Notes: generated by a model not told the origin, from the sequence alone. A stretch of 64,000 nt of DNA from Betaproteobacteria bacterium (GCA_016704535.1 JADIZZ010000014.1:1-64000); one strand, 5' to 3'. Shown: positions 17,714 to 27,475, counted from the stretch's first letter. Numbers and translations: made by a program.

Positions 17714-18343
17714 TCAGAACCTGATCGTGCCCGGCTGGGGCGCCTCGGGTACCGGGGGCGGCGGAGCCGGTGTGGGCGCCGGGCGTGCCGCGGGGCTGGC
17801 AACGACGGCGCGCTGCACCAGGGGTGAGGGCACCGCTGCCGGCCAGGTTCGCGGGAGTTTCGATTCCTTGGGGTAGCCGGCAGCGTCGAGGTAGCTGGCC
17901 CAGTCGGCTTCCGAGAAGCCGCGCAGCGGCTGCGCGCCGATAGTCAGCGCCGGTACGGTGCGCCCGCCGATCAGGCGCTCCAGCGCCTGCACGTCGTCTT
18001 CGGTAGCGACGGTGCGCTCGGCGTAGGGCACGCCGCGCTTCTGCAGCAGCTTGCGGCCGTCGTCACAGGGCGCGCATTCGGCCGAGGTGTAGAGCATGAC
18101 CGGGTAGCGCGCCGCGGCCTGGCGCAGTTCGATCGGCAAACCGACCTCGGCAACGGCCGCGGCGGGCGCGTTGCGCCCGATCGGCGTGATGCGCATGCTG
18201 CCCTCGAAGGGTGGCCGGTCGGTGTAGGTCACGCTGCCGTCGGGCGCCACCACTTTGTACTGGGACCATGCCGACAGGCTGGCAAGGGTCAGCCACGCCA
18301 GGGCGGCAAGCCGGAGGAGCGGGCGCAAGGTCGTCGGCTTCAT
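17714..18343 (-). CDS. Exported DUF4124 + glutaredoxin-like protein
   Basis: The 209-residue protein has a signal peptide (LAWLTLASLSAWSQ) and a short DUF4124-type segment (YKVVAPDGSVTYTDRPP). A glutaredoxin-like domain follows with redox motif SAECAPCDDGRKLL and the cis-Pro block GRTVPALTIG, then a proline-rich tail. It should act in the periplasm as a thiol-disulfide protein or a binding domain derived from one. ATG 18343 is preferred over the TTG eight codons upstream. It is convergent with the MFS gene. Confidence 0.8.
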   Translation of the reverse strand: MKPTTLRPLLRLAALAWLTLASLSAWSQYKVVAPDGSVTYTDRPPFEGSMRITPIGRNAPAAAVAEVGLPIELRQAAARYPVMLYTSAECAPCDDGRKLLQKRGVPYAERTVATEDDVQALERLIGGRTVPALTIGAQPLRGFSEADWASYLDAAGYPKESKLPRTWPAAVPSPLVQRAVVASPAARPAPTPAPPPPVPEAPQPGTIRF

Positions 18344-18398
18344 GGGGTGGGCAAGGCGCCAGAACAAGCCTCGAATCTAGCCGACCCGCGGGCCGATC

Positions 18399-20426
18399 TC
18401 AAGTGAGACCTTGGTGGCGCAGCAGAGCCTCGAGCTCCGGCTCGCGGCCGCGGAAGGCGCGGAAGCTCTCGATGGCCGGTCGGCTTCCGCCGACCTCGAG
18501 CACGTGTTCCCTGAAACGTCGACCGGTTGCGGCGTCGAAGATGCCGGCTTCCTCGAAGGCGCTGTAGGCGTCTGCCGACAGCACCTCGGCCCAGGCGTAA
18601 CCGTAGTACCCGGCAGCGTAGCCCCCGTCGAAGAGGTGGCCGAAGCTGTGTGGGTAGCGCAGGAAGTCGGGGGCGCGCATCGGTTGCAGCTCCGCGTTGA
18701 CCTCATCGCAGACCAGACGCAGGCGGCCAGCCGCGGCGGCCTCGCTGTGCAGCCGCATGTCGAAAAGCGAAAACTCGCATTGGCGCAGCAGGTGCAGCCC
18801 GGTGCCGAAGTGGCGCGCTGCGACCATGCGTTCGAAAAGCTCACGCGGCAGCGCCTGGCCGGTCTCTACGTGGCGCGTCAGGTCTTGCAGCACCTCCCAT
18901 TCCCAGCAGAAGTTCTCCATGAACTGGCTGGGCAGTTCCACGGCATCCCACTCGACGCCCGAGATGCCCGACACGCCCAGTTCGTCCACCTGCGTGAGCA
19001 TGTGGTGCAGGCCGTGGCCGAACTCGTGGAAGAGCGTGATGACGTCGTCGTGCGTCAGCAGCGCCGGCTGACCTCCGACAGGCGGCGCGTAGTTGCAGAT
19101 GAGGTGTGCCACCGGCAGCTGCAGATGGCCCTCTGGGCGGCGCCAACGTGCACGGCTGTCGTCCATCCAGGCGCCCGACTGCTTGCCGGCGCGGGCGTAG
19201 GGATCGAGATAGAAAGCCGCCACCGGGGTGCTGCCTCGCCAGACGCGGAAGAAGCGCACGCTCTCGTGCCAGACCGGCGCCGCCTCGGGGCGGATGGCCA
19301 CTTCGAACAGTGTCTCGACCAGCCCGAACAGGCCCTGAAGCACCGCGGGCTCCGTGAAGTACCGTTTCACCTCCTGGCTGCTGAAGTCGTAGCGCGCCTG
19401 TTTCAGCTTCTCGGCGACGAAATGGCGGTCCCAGGCCTGCATGTCTGGCAGGCCGAGTTCGCTCGACGCGTACTCGCGCAGTTCGGCCAGTTCGCGCTCG
19501 GCGGCGGGGCGGGCGCGCCGTGCGAGGTCGCGCACGAAGGCCAGCACCTCGTCGGGCGTGCCAGCCATCTTGGGCACCAGCGCCAGATGGGCGAAGCTGG
19601 GGTGTCCCAGCAGCGCGGCTTCCTCGGCACGCAGTTCCAGCAGTTCGCGCATCAGTTCGGTGTTGTCGAGCTCGGCAGGGCCGATGTCGCTGGCACGGGT
19701 GCTGTAGGCGCGGTAGAGCTGCTCGCGCAGGATGCGATTGCCGGCGTACTGCATCAGCGGGATGTAGCAGGGCGCCTGCAACGTCAGCCGGCAGCCAGGC
19801 ACGCCGGCGGTCGCGGCCGCGTCCCGCGCGGCTTGGCGCACATCGTCGGGAACGCCTTCGAGCAGGGCCTCGTCGACATCCAGCTTGAAGGCATCGGTGG
19901 CGTCGAGCACATGGTCGCCAAAGGCCTTGGACAGCGCGCTGCAGCGCTCCTGGATGGCTGCGTAGCGCGCGCGCTGTGCTCCCTGAAGATCCGCTCCGCC
20001 GAGCACGAAGTCGCGCAGCGTGTCGGACAGCGCCTTCCTCTGTGCAGGCTTCATCTCCGCAGCAGCCGGGCTGGCGGCCACGGCCTTGTACTTGGCGTAG
20101 AGCCGAGCATCGGCGCCCAGCCGCGTGGTGAAGTCGGTGAAGCGCGGCAGCGCCTCGGCGTGCGCGGCGCGCAGCGCGGGTGTGTCGGCCACGGCCTGCA
20201 GGTGGTTGACGTGCGACCAGGTGCGGCGCAGCCGCTCCACGGGCACGTCGAGCACCAGCGTCAGCGTGTCGTGGTCGGCAGGCACGTCGGGGCCGACGGC
20301 GCGTTCCAGCGCCGCTTCGGCCTCGGCCAGCAGCGCATCGATGGCCGGCTTGACGTGCTCCGGGCGGATGGCCGTGAAGTCGGGCATCTCGCTGCCCTGC
20401 AGCAGCGGGTTGTCGGTGAGGGTCAT
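18399..20426 (-). CDS. prlC: Oligopeptidase A (M3 family zinc metallopeptidase)
   Basis: The 675-residue protein carries the zinc motif HEFGHGLHHML in the C-terminal part (about 19000-19035), followed about 25 residues later by the third ligand region EWDAVELPSQFMENF. Size and the conserved end match PrlC/OpdA, a cytoplasmic peptidase that degrades signal peptides and short oligopeptides. ATG 20426 overlaps the folD stop by four bases (ATGA), so the two genes are translationally coupled. The frame remains open upstream only as an antiphase reading of folD. Confidence 0.94.
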   Translation of the reverse strand: MTLTDNPLLQGSEMPDFTAIRPEHVKPAIDALLAEAEAALERAVGPDVPADHDTLTLVLDVPVERLRRTWSHVNHLQAVADTPALRAAHAEALPRFTDFTTRLGADARLYAKYKAVAASPAAAEMKPAQRKALSDTLRDFVLGGADLQGAQRARYAAIQERCSALSKAFGDHVLDATDAFKLDVDEALLEGVPDDVRQAARDAAATAGVPGCRLTLQAPCYIPLMQYAGNRILREQLYRAYSTRASDIGPAELDNTELMRELLELRAEEAALLGHPSFAHLALVPKMAGTPDEVLAFVRDLARRARPAAERELAELREYASSELGLPDMQAWDRHFVAEKLKQARYDFSSQEVKRYFTEPAVLQGLFGLVETLFEVAIRPEAAPVWHESVRFFRVWRGSTPVAAFYLDPYARAGKQSGAWMDDSRARWRRPEGHLQLPVAHLICNYAPPVGGQPALLTHDDVITLFHEFGHGLHHMLTQVDELGVSGISGVEWDAVELPSQFMENFCWEWEVLQDLTRHVETGQALPRELFERMVAARHFGTGLHLLRQCEFSLFDMRLHSEAAAAGRLRLVCDEVNAELQPMRAPDFLRYPHSFGHLFDGGYAAGYYGYAWAEVLSADAYSAFEEAGIFDAATGRRFREHVLEVGGSRPAIESFRAFRGREPELEALLRHQGLT

Positions 20427-21280
20427 GCCTGGGCCTCCGCAGCCTGAAGGGTGTTGACGAGCAGCATCGTGATGGTCATCGGGCCGACCCCGCCTGGCAC
20501 GGGGGTGATGAACCCGGACGGCCCGAGTGCGGTGCGTACCGCCGCGAAATCGACGTCGCCGCAGAGCTTGCCTTCGTCGTTTCGGTTCATCCCGACGTCG
20601 ATGATGACCGCACCGGGCTTGACCATGTCGGCGGTCAGCGTGTTGCGTCGACCCACGGCCACCACCACCACGTCGGCCAAGCGTGTGTGCGCCCCGAGGT
20701 CGGGTGTCCCGCTGTGGCAGACCGTGACGGTGGCGTGCGCCTGCAGCAGCAGCAGCGCCATCGGCTTGCCGACGGTGTTGCTGCGGCCGATGACCACCGC
20801 GTGCTTGCCCTTCAGCTTGACGCCGGTGCTTTCGATCAGCTTCATGCAGCCGTAGGGCGTGGCCGGACGCAGGCCGGGCAGGCCCGTCATCAGCGCCCCC
20901 GCGCTGTGCACCGAGAAGCCGTCGACGTCCTTGGCCGTGGCGATGGCCTCGATGACCTTGTGCGGGTCGATGTGCTTGGGCACCGGCATCTGCACCAGGA
21001 TGCCGTGGACTTCTGGGTCGGCATTCAAGGCCGCGATGCGCGCCAGCAGCGTGGCCTCGTCCAGCGTGGCCTCGTAGCCCTCGAGCACGGAATGGAAGCC
21101 GCACTCCTCGCAGGCCCTGACCTTGTTGCGCACGTAGACCGCGCTGGCAGGGTCGTCGCCAACGAGGATCACCGCCAGCCCGGGCCGGCGGCCGGCGGCA
21201 GTCAGCGCCGCCGCACGCGCGGCGACCTGGGTTCGAATGGTCTTCGACAGCGCAACGCCATCGATCAGTTGCGCGGTCAT
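20423..21280 (-). CDS. folD: Methylenetetrahydrofolate dehydrogenase / cyclohydrolase FolD
   Basis: The 285-residue bifunctional enzyme of one-carbon metabolism converts 5,10-methylene-THF to 10-formyl-THF with NADP. Visible signatures are YVRNKVRACEECGF (catalytic Lys region), the dinucleotide-binding block VVIGRSNTVGKPMALLL, and the end block PVPGGVGPMT. ATG 21280 has a Shine-Dalgarno (AGGA) 8 nt upstream; an ATG seven codons further up is less likely. It is coupled to prlC downstream. Confidence 0.96.
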   Translation of the reverse strand: MTAQLIDGVALSKTIRTQVAARAAALTAAGRRPGLAVILVGDDPASAVYVRNKVRACEECGFHSVLEGYEATLDEATLLARIAALNADPEVHGILVQMPVPKHIDPHKVIEAIATAKDVDGFSVHSAGALMTGLPGLRPATPYGCMKLIESTGVKLKGKHAVVIGRSNTVGKPMALLLLQAHATVTVCHSGTPDLGAHTRLADVVVVAVGRRNTLTADMVKPGAVIIDVGMNRNDEGKLCGDVDFAAVRTALGPSGFITPVPGGVGPMTITMLLVNTLQAAEAQA

Positions 21281-21382
21281 GTCGCGTCCTGCCTCGTCCA
21301 TCTGACTGGAGCCCCCTCTCGGAGGGGGCTCGGGGGAGCCGAATGTTCGGCGCTCGCGCGAACGCGGTGGCGGACGCGGCGA

Positions 21383-21421
21383 AAGATCGCTCTAGGCGCG
21401 TTGAGCGCCAAGAGCGATCTT
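21383..21421 (-). terminator. Long nested hairpin across the response-regulator stop codon
   Basis: An 11-bp perfect outer stem (AAGATCGCTCT / AGAGCGATCTT) encloses a 5-bp inner stem (GGCGC / GCGCC). The structure contains the last nine codons and the TAG stop of the response regulator and is followed on the minus strand by TTTCG. It probably ends the kinase-regulator transcript. A second hairpin (AGCCCCCTC / GAGGGGGCT, 21310-21330) follows it. Confidence 0.6.
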
Positions 21422-22012
21422 GAGCAAGTCAGCCACCGTGTTCGCGTTGAGCTTTTCCATGATGTTGGCGCGGTGCGCCTCCACCGTCTTGATGCTGATG
21501 CCCAGGTCGTCGGCGATCTGCTTGTTCAGGCGACCGGCGACGATGCGCTCGAGCACCTGCGCTTCGCGCGTCGTCAGGCGCGACAGCAAAGCGTCGCGGC
21601 TGGCCTGTTCCTGGTGCTGGCTGAAGGCACTGCGCGCCTGGTCGAGCATGCGCTCCACCAGGCCCAGCAGTTCTTCTTCCTTGAAGGGCTTCTCGATGAA
21701 GTCCATCGCGCCCTTCTTCATCGTCGTCACGGCCATCGGCACGTCGCCGTGGCCGGTGATGAAGACCACCGGCAGCGGGCTGTTGCGTTCGAGCAGGCGG
21801 TCCTGCAGTTCCAGGCCGCTCATGCCGTCCATGCGGATGTCGGCGATCAGGCAGGCCACTTCACGCGGGTCGAAGCGCGACAGGAAGGACTCCGACGAGT
21901 CGAAGCACTTGACGCGGTAGTCCTTGCCCTCGAGCAGCCATTGCAGCGAATCACGCACCGCCTCGTCGTCGTCGACGACGTAGACGGTGCCCTTCTTGGG
22001 AATCAGGCTCAT
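21392..22012 (-). CDS. FixJ/NarL-type two-component response regulator
   Basis: The 206-residue regulator has a receiver domain (acidic patch VVDDDEAVRDS, phosphoacceptor Asp in LIADIRMDGMSG, switch Thr in VFITGHGD, Lys in FIEKPF). A LuxR/FixJ helix-turn-helix follows (LTTREAQVLERIVAGRLNKQ, then GISIKTVEAHRANIMEKL). It lies 33 bp downstream of a membrane histidine kinase on the same strand, which is its presumed partner. Target genes are unknown, but the operon is divergent from the pyruvate dehydrogenase cluster and shares its control region. Confidence 0.93.
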   Translation of the reverse strand: MSLIPKKGTVYVVDDDEAVRDSLQWLLEGKDYRVKCFDSSESFLSRFDPREVACLIADIRMDGMSGLELQDRLLERNSPLPVVFITGHGDVPMAVTTMKKGAMDFIEKPFKEEELLGLVERMLDQARSAFSQHQEQASRDALLSRLTTREAQVLERIVAGRLNKQIADDLGISIKTVEAHRANIMEKLNANTVADLLKIALGAQRA

Positions 22013-22045
22013 GGGCGGGGGCGGCGTGTGAACGCGCGGCAGTGG

Positions 22046-24613
22046 TCAGGGGTTGGTCGACGCCTCGCCCTCGGCATGGGCGGCTGCAGCGTCGGCGCGC
22101 AGCGTGGTATCCACCGGCAGGGTGAACGAAAACCGGCAGCCGACGGCCTGTGGACCATTGTAGAGGTTCTGCGCCCGCATCCGGCCCCGGTGCGACTCGA
22201 TGATCGAGCGGCACAGGCTCAGGCCGATGCCCAGGCCTTCGGCCTTGGTCGAGAAGAAGGCTTCGTAGAGCCGCCCGATGACCTCGTCCTTGATGCCCGG
22301 GCCCATGTCGGTGACGCTGAACTCGATCACGCCGCCTTCCTCGGGCGTGTAGCGCGGCACCACGCGCAGCTCGATGTGGCGTCGCTGCGGCGGCAGTTGC
22401 GCGCCGTCGATGGCCTCGGCGGCGTTCTTCAGCAGGTTCATCAGCACCTGCTCGACGAGGATGGGGTCGGCCATGATGGTGGGCAGGCGTTGCGCCACGT
22501 AGGTGTGGATGGCGACGTTGCGCCGGCGCAGTTCGATGCCGGCCAGTTCCACCGCGTCTTCGACGATCTCGCGCGCTTCGGTGGGCTGGCGCTGCGGCTC
22601 GCTGCGTTTGACGAAGGCGCGGATGCGGTGGATGATCTGCCCGGCACGCTCGGCCTGGCGCGAGGTCTTCTGCAGCGCCGCGATCAGGTCTTCGGGCTTG
22701 ATCGATCCGGCCTTCACGCGCGAGACCATGCCGTTGCAGTAGTTGGTGATGGCCGTCAACGGCTGGTTGAGTTCGTGCGCCACCGACGACGCCATCTCGC
22801 CCATCGTCACCAGCCGGCTCGTCACCTGCGCTTTCTCGGCCTGCGCGGCACTCTGCTCTTCGGCGCGCAGCCGCGCGGTGATGTCGGTGGCGATGAGCAT
22901 CTGTGCCAGGCGGCCGTCGGTCCACTGCAGGTAGCGCGCGCGCACGTCGAACCACTTCTGCAGCGACTCGACAAAGACCTCGCTCGGGTTGACGCCGGTT
23001 TCGGTGAGTTGCTCGGTCGGCAGGCCCGACAGGCCGTCGACCTCGTCGTGTCCGTCGCCGCCGAAGGCTTCGACGCCGCCTGCGCCGCCCGCCATCTGCT
23101 GGTGGCCTGCAGGTTCATTTCCGAACCACAGCCGGTAGCTGCGGTTGGCGAACAGCAACTCGCCCTGCTGCACCGACAGCACCGACACCGAGGCGTCCAG
23201 CGCCTCGAGCACGGTGGTGAAGCGTTCGTGCGAAGCCGAGAGCTGGTCGCGGATGCGCTTGGCCTCGGTGATGTTGGTGATGCTCGTCATCCAGCCCGTC
23301 TGCTGGCCCTTCGGGTCGATCAGCGGGCTGATGTACATGCGGGCGTCGAAGACGACGCCGTCCTTGCGCATCACCTTCACCTCGATGCCGCCGGCCGGGC
23401 TGCGGCCCTGCAGTTCCTGCTGCAGCAGGCGCGCGTTTTCCTCCAGGCGGTCGGGTGGCCAGTAGGGGTAGGGCGGCAGGCGGCCGACGAGTTCGGCCTG
23501 GCCGAAGCCCGTCATCTGGCAGAAGGCGGCGTTGACGTAGGTGACGCGACCTTCGAGGTCCATGGCGCGCATGCCGGTGGGCATGCTGTTCTCCATCGCG
23601 CGGCGGAAGTTGGTTTCCTGCACCAGCGCACCCTGGATCTGGCTGCGCCGCCTCATGTGGCGCCAGGTGCCTAGCAGCATCCACACCGTCAGCACGGACA
23701 GCGCCACCACCATCCAGAACAGGGTGTTGTTGACCAGGCCGATGCTGGTTCGCCAGCCCTGGCCACGCAGCAGCAGGCCGTTGAGCGCAGGGGTCAGCGG
23801 GGCGTCGCTGACGATGGCCGCGCGCCGGCTGGCCTCACCGGGCATCGGTGTCACGGTGGCGGCGAGCAGCTTCTGGTTCTCGTCGACGATCGAGATCATG
23901 TGGCGCTGCGCCACGTCGGCAGGCACGAAGTGCCGCACCAGCGAATCCACCGAGTACTCGACGACAAGCACGCCGGTGAAGCTGTTTCGATCGACCAGCG
24001 GCAGGTGCAGTTGGAAGGCGGCGGCGCCGGTGTTGTCGGTGAAGCCGCGCGAATAGGCCGGCGAACGGGTTTCGCGTGCAGCCCGGTAGGTGGTTTCGGG
24101 CTCGCTCGGCTGGCCTTCGACAGGCAGTGCCGGCTCGGGCGTGGCGCCGGCGGCGTTGAAGTTGTAGAGCAGCGCCCCGTAGGTGGCGCGCAGTTTGCGG
24201 CGGGCGTCCAGTAGGCTCAGGTGGGTGACCTCGGGCCGCTCGCGGGCAAAGGCGGCGGCCTGCTCGATGAACTCGTCGGCGCTGGTATCGCGTACGACCA
24301 GGTCGCGCGCCATGCGGATCAGCGTCTCCTGGTTCTGGATCAGACGCAGCCCGATCTGCTGCTGAGTGAGTTCCGTATCACGTTTCACCGAGGCTGTCTC
24401 GCGCTCGATTTCCTCGTTGCGCAGGTACCAGAACGCGGAAATGATGGCTGCCAGGAAGAGCAGTACCGACAGCAACGGGCCCAGCGTTGCGAAGCGGTCT
24501 TGGCGCGCAGGTGATTGGCGGCGCCACCAGCGGCCGAACAGCCGTTTTGCTGCCGGCAGCGGCGCTGCGAGCGAGGGATTGGGCGGGGGGGAGGGCGCCG
24601 AAGGAAGCGTCAT
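22046..24613 (-). CDS. Membrane sensor histidine kinase with PAS domains
   Basis: The 855-residue kinase has a first membrane helix (LLSVLLFLAAIISAFW, about residues 47-62), a long periplasmic sensor region of about 260 residues, and a second helix (FWMVVALSVLTVWMLL). Two PAS regions follow (the first with ENSMPTGMRAMDLEGRVTYV). The kinase core shows the H-box VAHELNQPLTAITNYC, N-box NLLKNAAEAI, and G-boxes DMGPGIKD and GLGIGLSL. ATG 24613 is chosen as the start of family-like sequence, although the frame stays open to 24727. It resembles DctB/FixL-type kinases; the ligand is unknown. Confidence 0.9.
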   Translation of the reverse strand: MTLPSAPSPPPNPSLAAPLPAAKRLFGRWWRRQSPARQDRFATLGPLLSVLLFLAAIISAFWYLRNEEIERETASVKRDTELTQQQIGLRLIQNQETLIRMARDLVVRDTSADEFIEQAAAFARERPEVTHLSLLDARRKLRATYGALLYNFNAAGATPEPALPVEGQPSEPETTYRAARETRSPAYSRGFTDNTGAAAFQLHLPLVDRNSFTGVLVVEYSVDSLVRHFVPADVAQRHMISIVDENQKLLAATVTPMPGEASRRAAIVSDAPLTPALNGLLLRGQGWRTSIGLVNNTLFWMVVALSVLTVWMLLGTWRHMRRRSQIQGALVQETNFRRAMENSMPTGMRAMDLEGRVTYVNAAFCQMTGFGQAELVGRLPPYPYWPPDRLEENARLLQQELQGRSPAGGIEVKVMRKDGVVFDARMYISPLIDPKGQQTGWMTSITNITEAKRIRDQLSASHERFTTVLEALDASVSVLSVQQGELLFANRSYRLWFGNEPAGHQQMAGGAGGVEAFGGDGHDEVDGLSGLPTEQLTETGVNPSEVFVESLQKWFDVRARYLQWTDGRLAQMLIATDITARLRAEEQSAAQAEKAQVTSRLVTMGEMASSVAHELNQPLTAITNYCNGMVSRVKAGSIKPEDLIAALQKTSRQAERAGQIIHRIRAFVKRSEPQRQPTEAREIVEDAVELAGIELRRRNVAIHTYVAQRLPTIMADPILVEQVLMNLLKNAAEAIDGAQLPPQRRHIELRVVPRYTPEEGGVIEFSVTDMGPGIKDEVIGRLYEAFFSTKAEGLGIGLSLCRSIIESHRGRMRAQNLYNGPQAVGCRFSFTLPVDTTLRADAAAAHAEGEASTNP

Positions 24614-24618
24614 CGCGG

Positions 24619-24662
24619 CATTATGCGAGGGCCTGCCAGGCGGGTAAGAATTTCGCATAATG
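24619..24662. promoter_or_regulatory. Split 10-bp inverted repeat between kinase and aceE
   Basis: CATTATGCGA (24619-24628) and TCGCATAATG (24653-24662) form a perfect inverted pair whose centres are 34 bp apart, about three helical turns. The left arm is five bases from the kinase start codon and the right arm lies 84 bp before aceE. It could be a two-site operator acting on both directions. The regulator is not identified. Confidence 0.5.
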
Positions 24663-24745
24663 AAAAGTAGAGGCACTATTTGAAATATTTTGGGTTTGTG
24701 CGACACTCGCGCCGCTCGAAAAAACACCGTCTACAGGAGACAGCC

Positions 24746-27451
24746 ATGTCCGCACTGCCCGACTCCTTCCGTGGCGTCGATGCCACCGATGCCGACCCCC
24801 AGGAAACTCGCGAATGGCTCGACGCCCTGTCTGCCGTCATCGGCAGCGAAGGCGCCGGCCGGGCCCATTACCTCCTGGAGCAACTGCTCGAGCACGCGCG
24901 CCAGTCCGGCATGGACATGCCGTTTTCCGCCAACACGAGCTACACGAACACGATCGACCCCGACGAGGAAGAGCGCAGCCCAGGCAACCTCGACATCGAA
25001 GGCCGGCTGCGCGCCTACATGCGCTGGAACGCGATGGCGCTGGTGGTCAAGGCCAACCGCCTGCACCCGGCCGACGGCGGCGACCTCGGCGGTCACATCA
25101 GCAGCTTCGCCAGTCTGGCGCACATGCTGGCGGCCGGCTTCAACCATTTCTGGCACGCCGAGAGCGAAGGCCACGGCGGCGACCTGCTCTACATGCAGGG
25201 CCATTGCAGCCCCGGCATATACGCGCGCGCCTTCATGGAAGGCCGGCTGAGCGAAGAGCAGATGCTGCACTTCCGCCAGGAAGTCGGCGGCAAGGGCCTG
25301 AGCAGCTACCCGCACCCCAAGCTCATGCCCGAGTTCTGGCAGTTCCCCACCGTCAGCATGGGGCTGGGGCCGCACATGGCCATCTACCAGGCGCGCTTCC
25401 TGAAGTACCTGCACGCCCGCGGCATCGCCGACACGGCCAATCGCAAGGTCTGGGTGTTCTGCGGCGATGGCGAGATGGACGAACCCGAGAGCCTGGGCGC
25501 CATCGGCCTGGCGGCGCGCGAGAAGCTCGACAACCTGATCTTCGTCGTCAACTGCAACCTGCAGCGCCTGGACGGCCCGGTGCGCGGCAACGGCAAGATC
25601 ATCCAGGAACTGGAAGGCGTGTTCCGCGGTGCGGGCTGGAACGCCATCAAGCTGATCTGGGGCAGCAACTGGGACCCGCTGCTGGCGCGCGACAAGGACG
25701 GCGCGCTGCGCAAGATCATGCTCGACACGCTGGACGGCGACTACCAGGCCTTCAAGGCCAACGACGGCGCCTTCGTGCGCAAGAACTTCTTCGGCCGCGA
25801 CCCGCGCACGCTGGAACTCGTCGCCAAGATGAGCGACAAGGACATCTGGCACCTGCGCCGCGGTGGCCACGACGCGCAGAAGGTCTACGCCGCCTTCCAC
25901 CGCGCCAACAGCGCCAAGGGCCACCCGACGGTGCTGCTGGTGAAGACGGTCAAGGGCTGGGGCATGGGCAGTGCCGGCGAAGGCAAGAACACCGCCCACC
26001 AGGCCAAGAAGCTGACCGACGAGGACGTGCGCTTCTTCCGCGACCGCTTCAACATCCCCATCAGCGACGCCGACCTGCCCAAGATCCCGTTCTACAAGCC
26101 GGCCGACGACACGCCGGAAATGCGCTACCTGCACGAGCGCCGCAAGGCTCTGGGTGGCTACCTGCCCAAGCGCCGCGTGAAGGCCGACGAGAGCTTCACG
26201 GTGCCGGCGCTGGAGACCTTCAAGGCCGTGCTCGACCCCACCGCCGAGGGCCGCGAGATCAGCACCACGCAGGCCTACGTGCGCTTCCTGACCCAGCTGT
26301 TGCGCGACCAGGCGCTGGGCCCGCGAGTCGTGCCCATCCTGGTGGACGAAGCGCGCACCTTCGGCATGGAGGGCCTGTTCCGCCAGATCGGCATCTACAA
26401 CCCCGAGGGCCAGAAGTACACGCCGGTCGACAAGGACCAGGTGATGTACTACAAGGAAACGGTCAACGGCCAGATCCTGCAGGAAGGCATCAACGAGGCC
26501 GGCGGCATGAGCAGCTGGATCGCCGCGGCGACGTCGTACTCGACGAACAACCGCATCATGGTGCCGTTCTACATCTACTACTCGATGTTCGGCTTCCAGC
26601 GCATCGGCGACCTGGCCTGGGCGGCGGGCGACATGCAGGCGCGCGGATTCCTGCTCGGCGGCACCAGCGGCCGCACGACGCTGAATGGCGAAGGCCTGCA
26701 GCACGAAGACGGCCACAGCCACGTCCTCGCCGGCACGATCCCGAATTGCATCTCGTACGACCCGACCTTCGCGCACGAGGTCGCCGTCATCATCCACCAC
26801 GGCCTGAAGCGCATGGTCGAGAAGCAGGACAACGTCTACTTCTACCTCACGCTGCTCAACGAGAACTACCCGATGCCGGGCCTGAAGGCCGGCACCGAGG
26901 ACCAGATCATCAAGGGCATGTACCTGCTGGAAGAGGGCGCCAAGAAGACACCGCGCGTGAACCTGCTGGGCAGCGGCACCATCCTGCGCGAAAGCATGGA
27001 AGCGAAGAAGCTTCTCGAGGCGGAGTGGGGCGTGGCTGCGAACGTGTGGAGCTGCCCGAGCTTCAACGAACTGGCGCGCGACGGCCAGGACTGCGAACGC
27101 TGGAATCTGCTGCACCCCACGGCCGAGCCGCGGGTGTCCTATGTGGCGCAGCAGCTGGCCGCGCACGCCGGGCCGGTGGTGGCATCGACCGACTACATGA
27201 AGAACTATGCCGACCAGATCCGCGCCTTCATCCCCAAGGGCCGCGCCTTCAAGGTGCTGGGCACTGACGGTTTCGGCCGCAGCGACTTCCGCAGCAAGCT
27301 GCGCGAGCACTTCGAGATCAACCGCCACTACATCGTGGTGGCTTCGCTGAAGGCGCTGGCCGAAGAGGGCACGGTGCCCGCGGCCAAGGTGGCCGAGGCC
27401 ATCAAGAAGTACGGCATCGACGCGGACTGTGTCAACCCGCTGTACGCATAA
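24746..27451 (+). CDS. aceE: Pyruvate dehydrogenase E1 component (homodimeric)
   Basis: The 901-residue E1 decarboxylates pyruvate with thiamine diphosphate and transfers the acetyl group to the lipoyl domains of E2. The ThDP/Mg motif GDGEMDEPESLGAIGLAARE begins near residue 236 and ends with the Asn ligand in FVVNCNLQRLDG. Length and the block SSYPHPKLMPEFWQFPTVSM match homodimeric gammaproteobacterial/betaproteobacterial E1. ATG 24746 has a strong Shine-Dalgarno (AGGAGA). It is first in the aceE-aceF-Ntn hydrolase-lpdA cluster. Confidence 0.98.
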   Translation: MSALPDSFRGVDATDADPQETREWLDALSAVIGSEGAGRAHYLLEQLLEHARQSGMDMPFSANTSYTNTIDPDEEERSPGNLDIEGRLRAYMRWNAMALVVKANRLHPADGGDLGGHISSFASLAHMLAAGFNHFWHAESEGHGGDLLYMQGHCSPGIYARAFMEGRLSEEQMLHFRQEVGGKGLSSYPHPKLMPEFWQFPTVSMGLGPHMAIYQARFLKYLHARGIADTANRKVWVFCGDGEMDEPESLGAIGLAAREKLDNLIFVVNCNLQRLDGPVRGNGKIIQELEGVFRGAGWNAIKLIWGSNWDPLLARDKDGALRKIMLDTLDGDYQAFKANDGAFVRKNFFGRDPRTLELVAKMSDKDIWHLRRGGHDAQKVYAAFHRANSAKGHPTVLLVKTVKGWGMGSAGEGKNTAHQAKKLTDEDVRFFRDRFNIPISDADLPKIPFYKPADDTPEMRYLHERRKALGGYLPKRRVKADESFTVPALETFKAVLDPTAEGREISTTQAYVRFLTQLLRDQALGPRVVPILVDEARTFGMEGLFRQIGIYNPEGQKYTPVDKDQVMYYKETVNGQILQEGINEAGGMSSWIAAATSYSTNNRIMVPFYIYYSMFGFQRIGDLAWAAGDMQARGFLLGGTSGRTTLNGEGLQHEDGHSHVLAGTIPNCISYDPTFAHEVAVIIHHGLKRMVEKQDNVYFYLTLLNENYPMPGLKAGTEDQIIKGMYLLEEGAKKTPRVNLLGSGTILRESMEAKKLLEAEWGVAANVWSCPSFNELARDGQDCERWNLLHPTAEPRVSYVAQQLAAHAGPVVASTDYMKNYADQIRAFIPKGRAFKVLGTDGFGRSDFRSKLREHFEINRHYIVVASLKALAEEGTVPAAKVAEAIKKYGIDADCVNPLYA

Positions 27452-27475
27452 CGACAAGACTGCAGGAGACAGGTC

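Noticed and set aside
20687..23674. 995-codon plus-strand open frame opposite folD, the regulator and the kinase
   Set aside because: It crosses three well-supported minus-strand genes and has no recognisable domain; codon bias mirrors the opposite strand.
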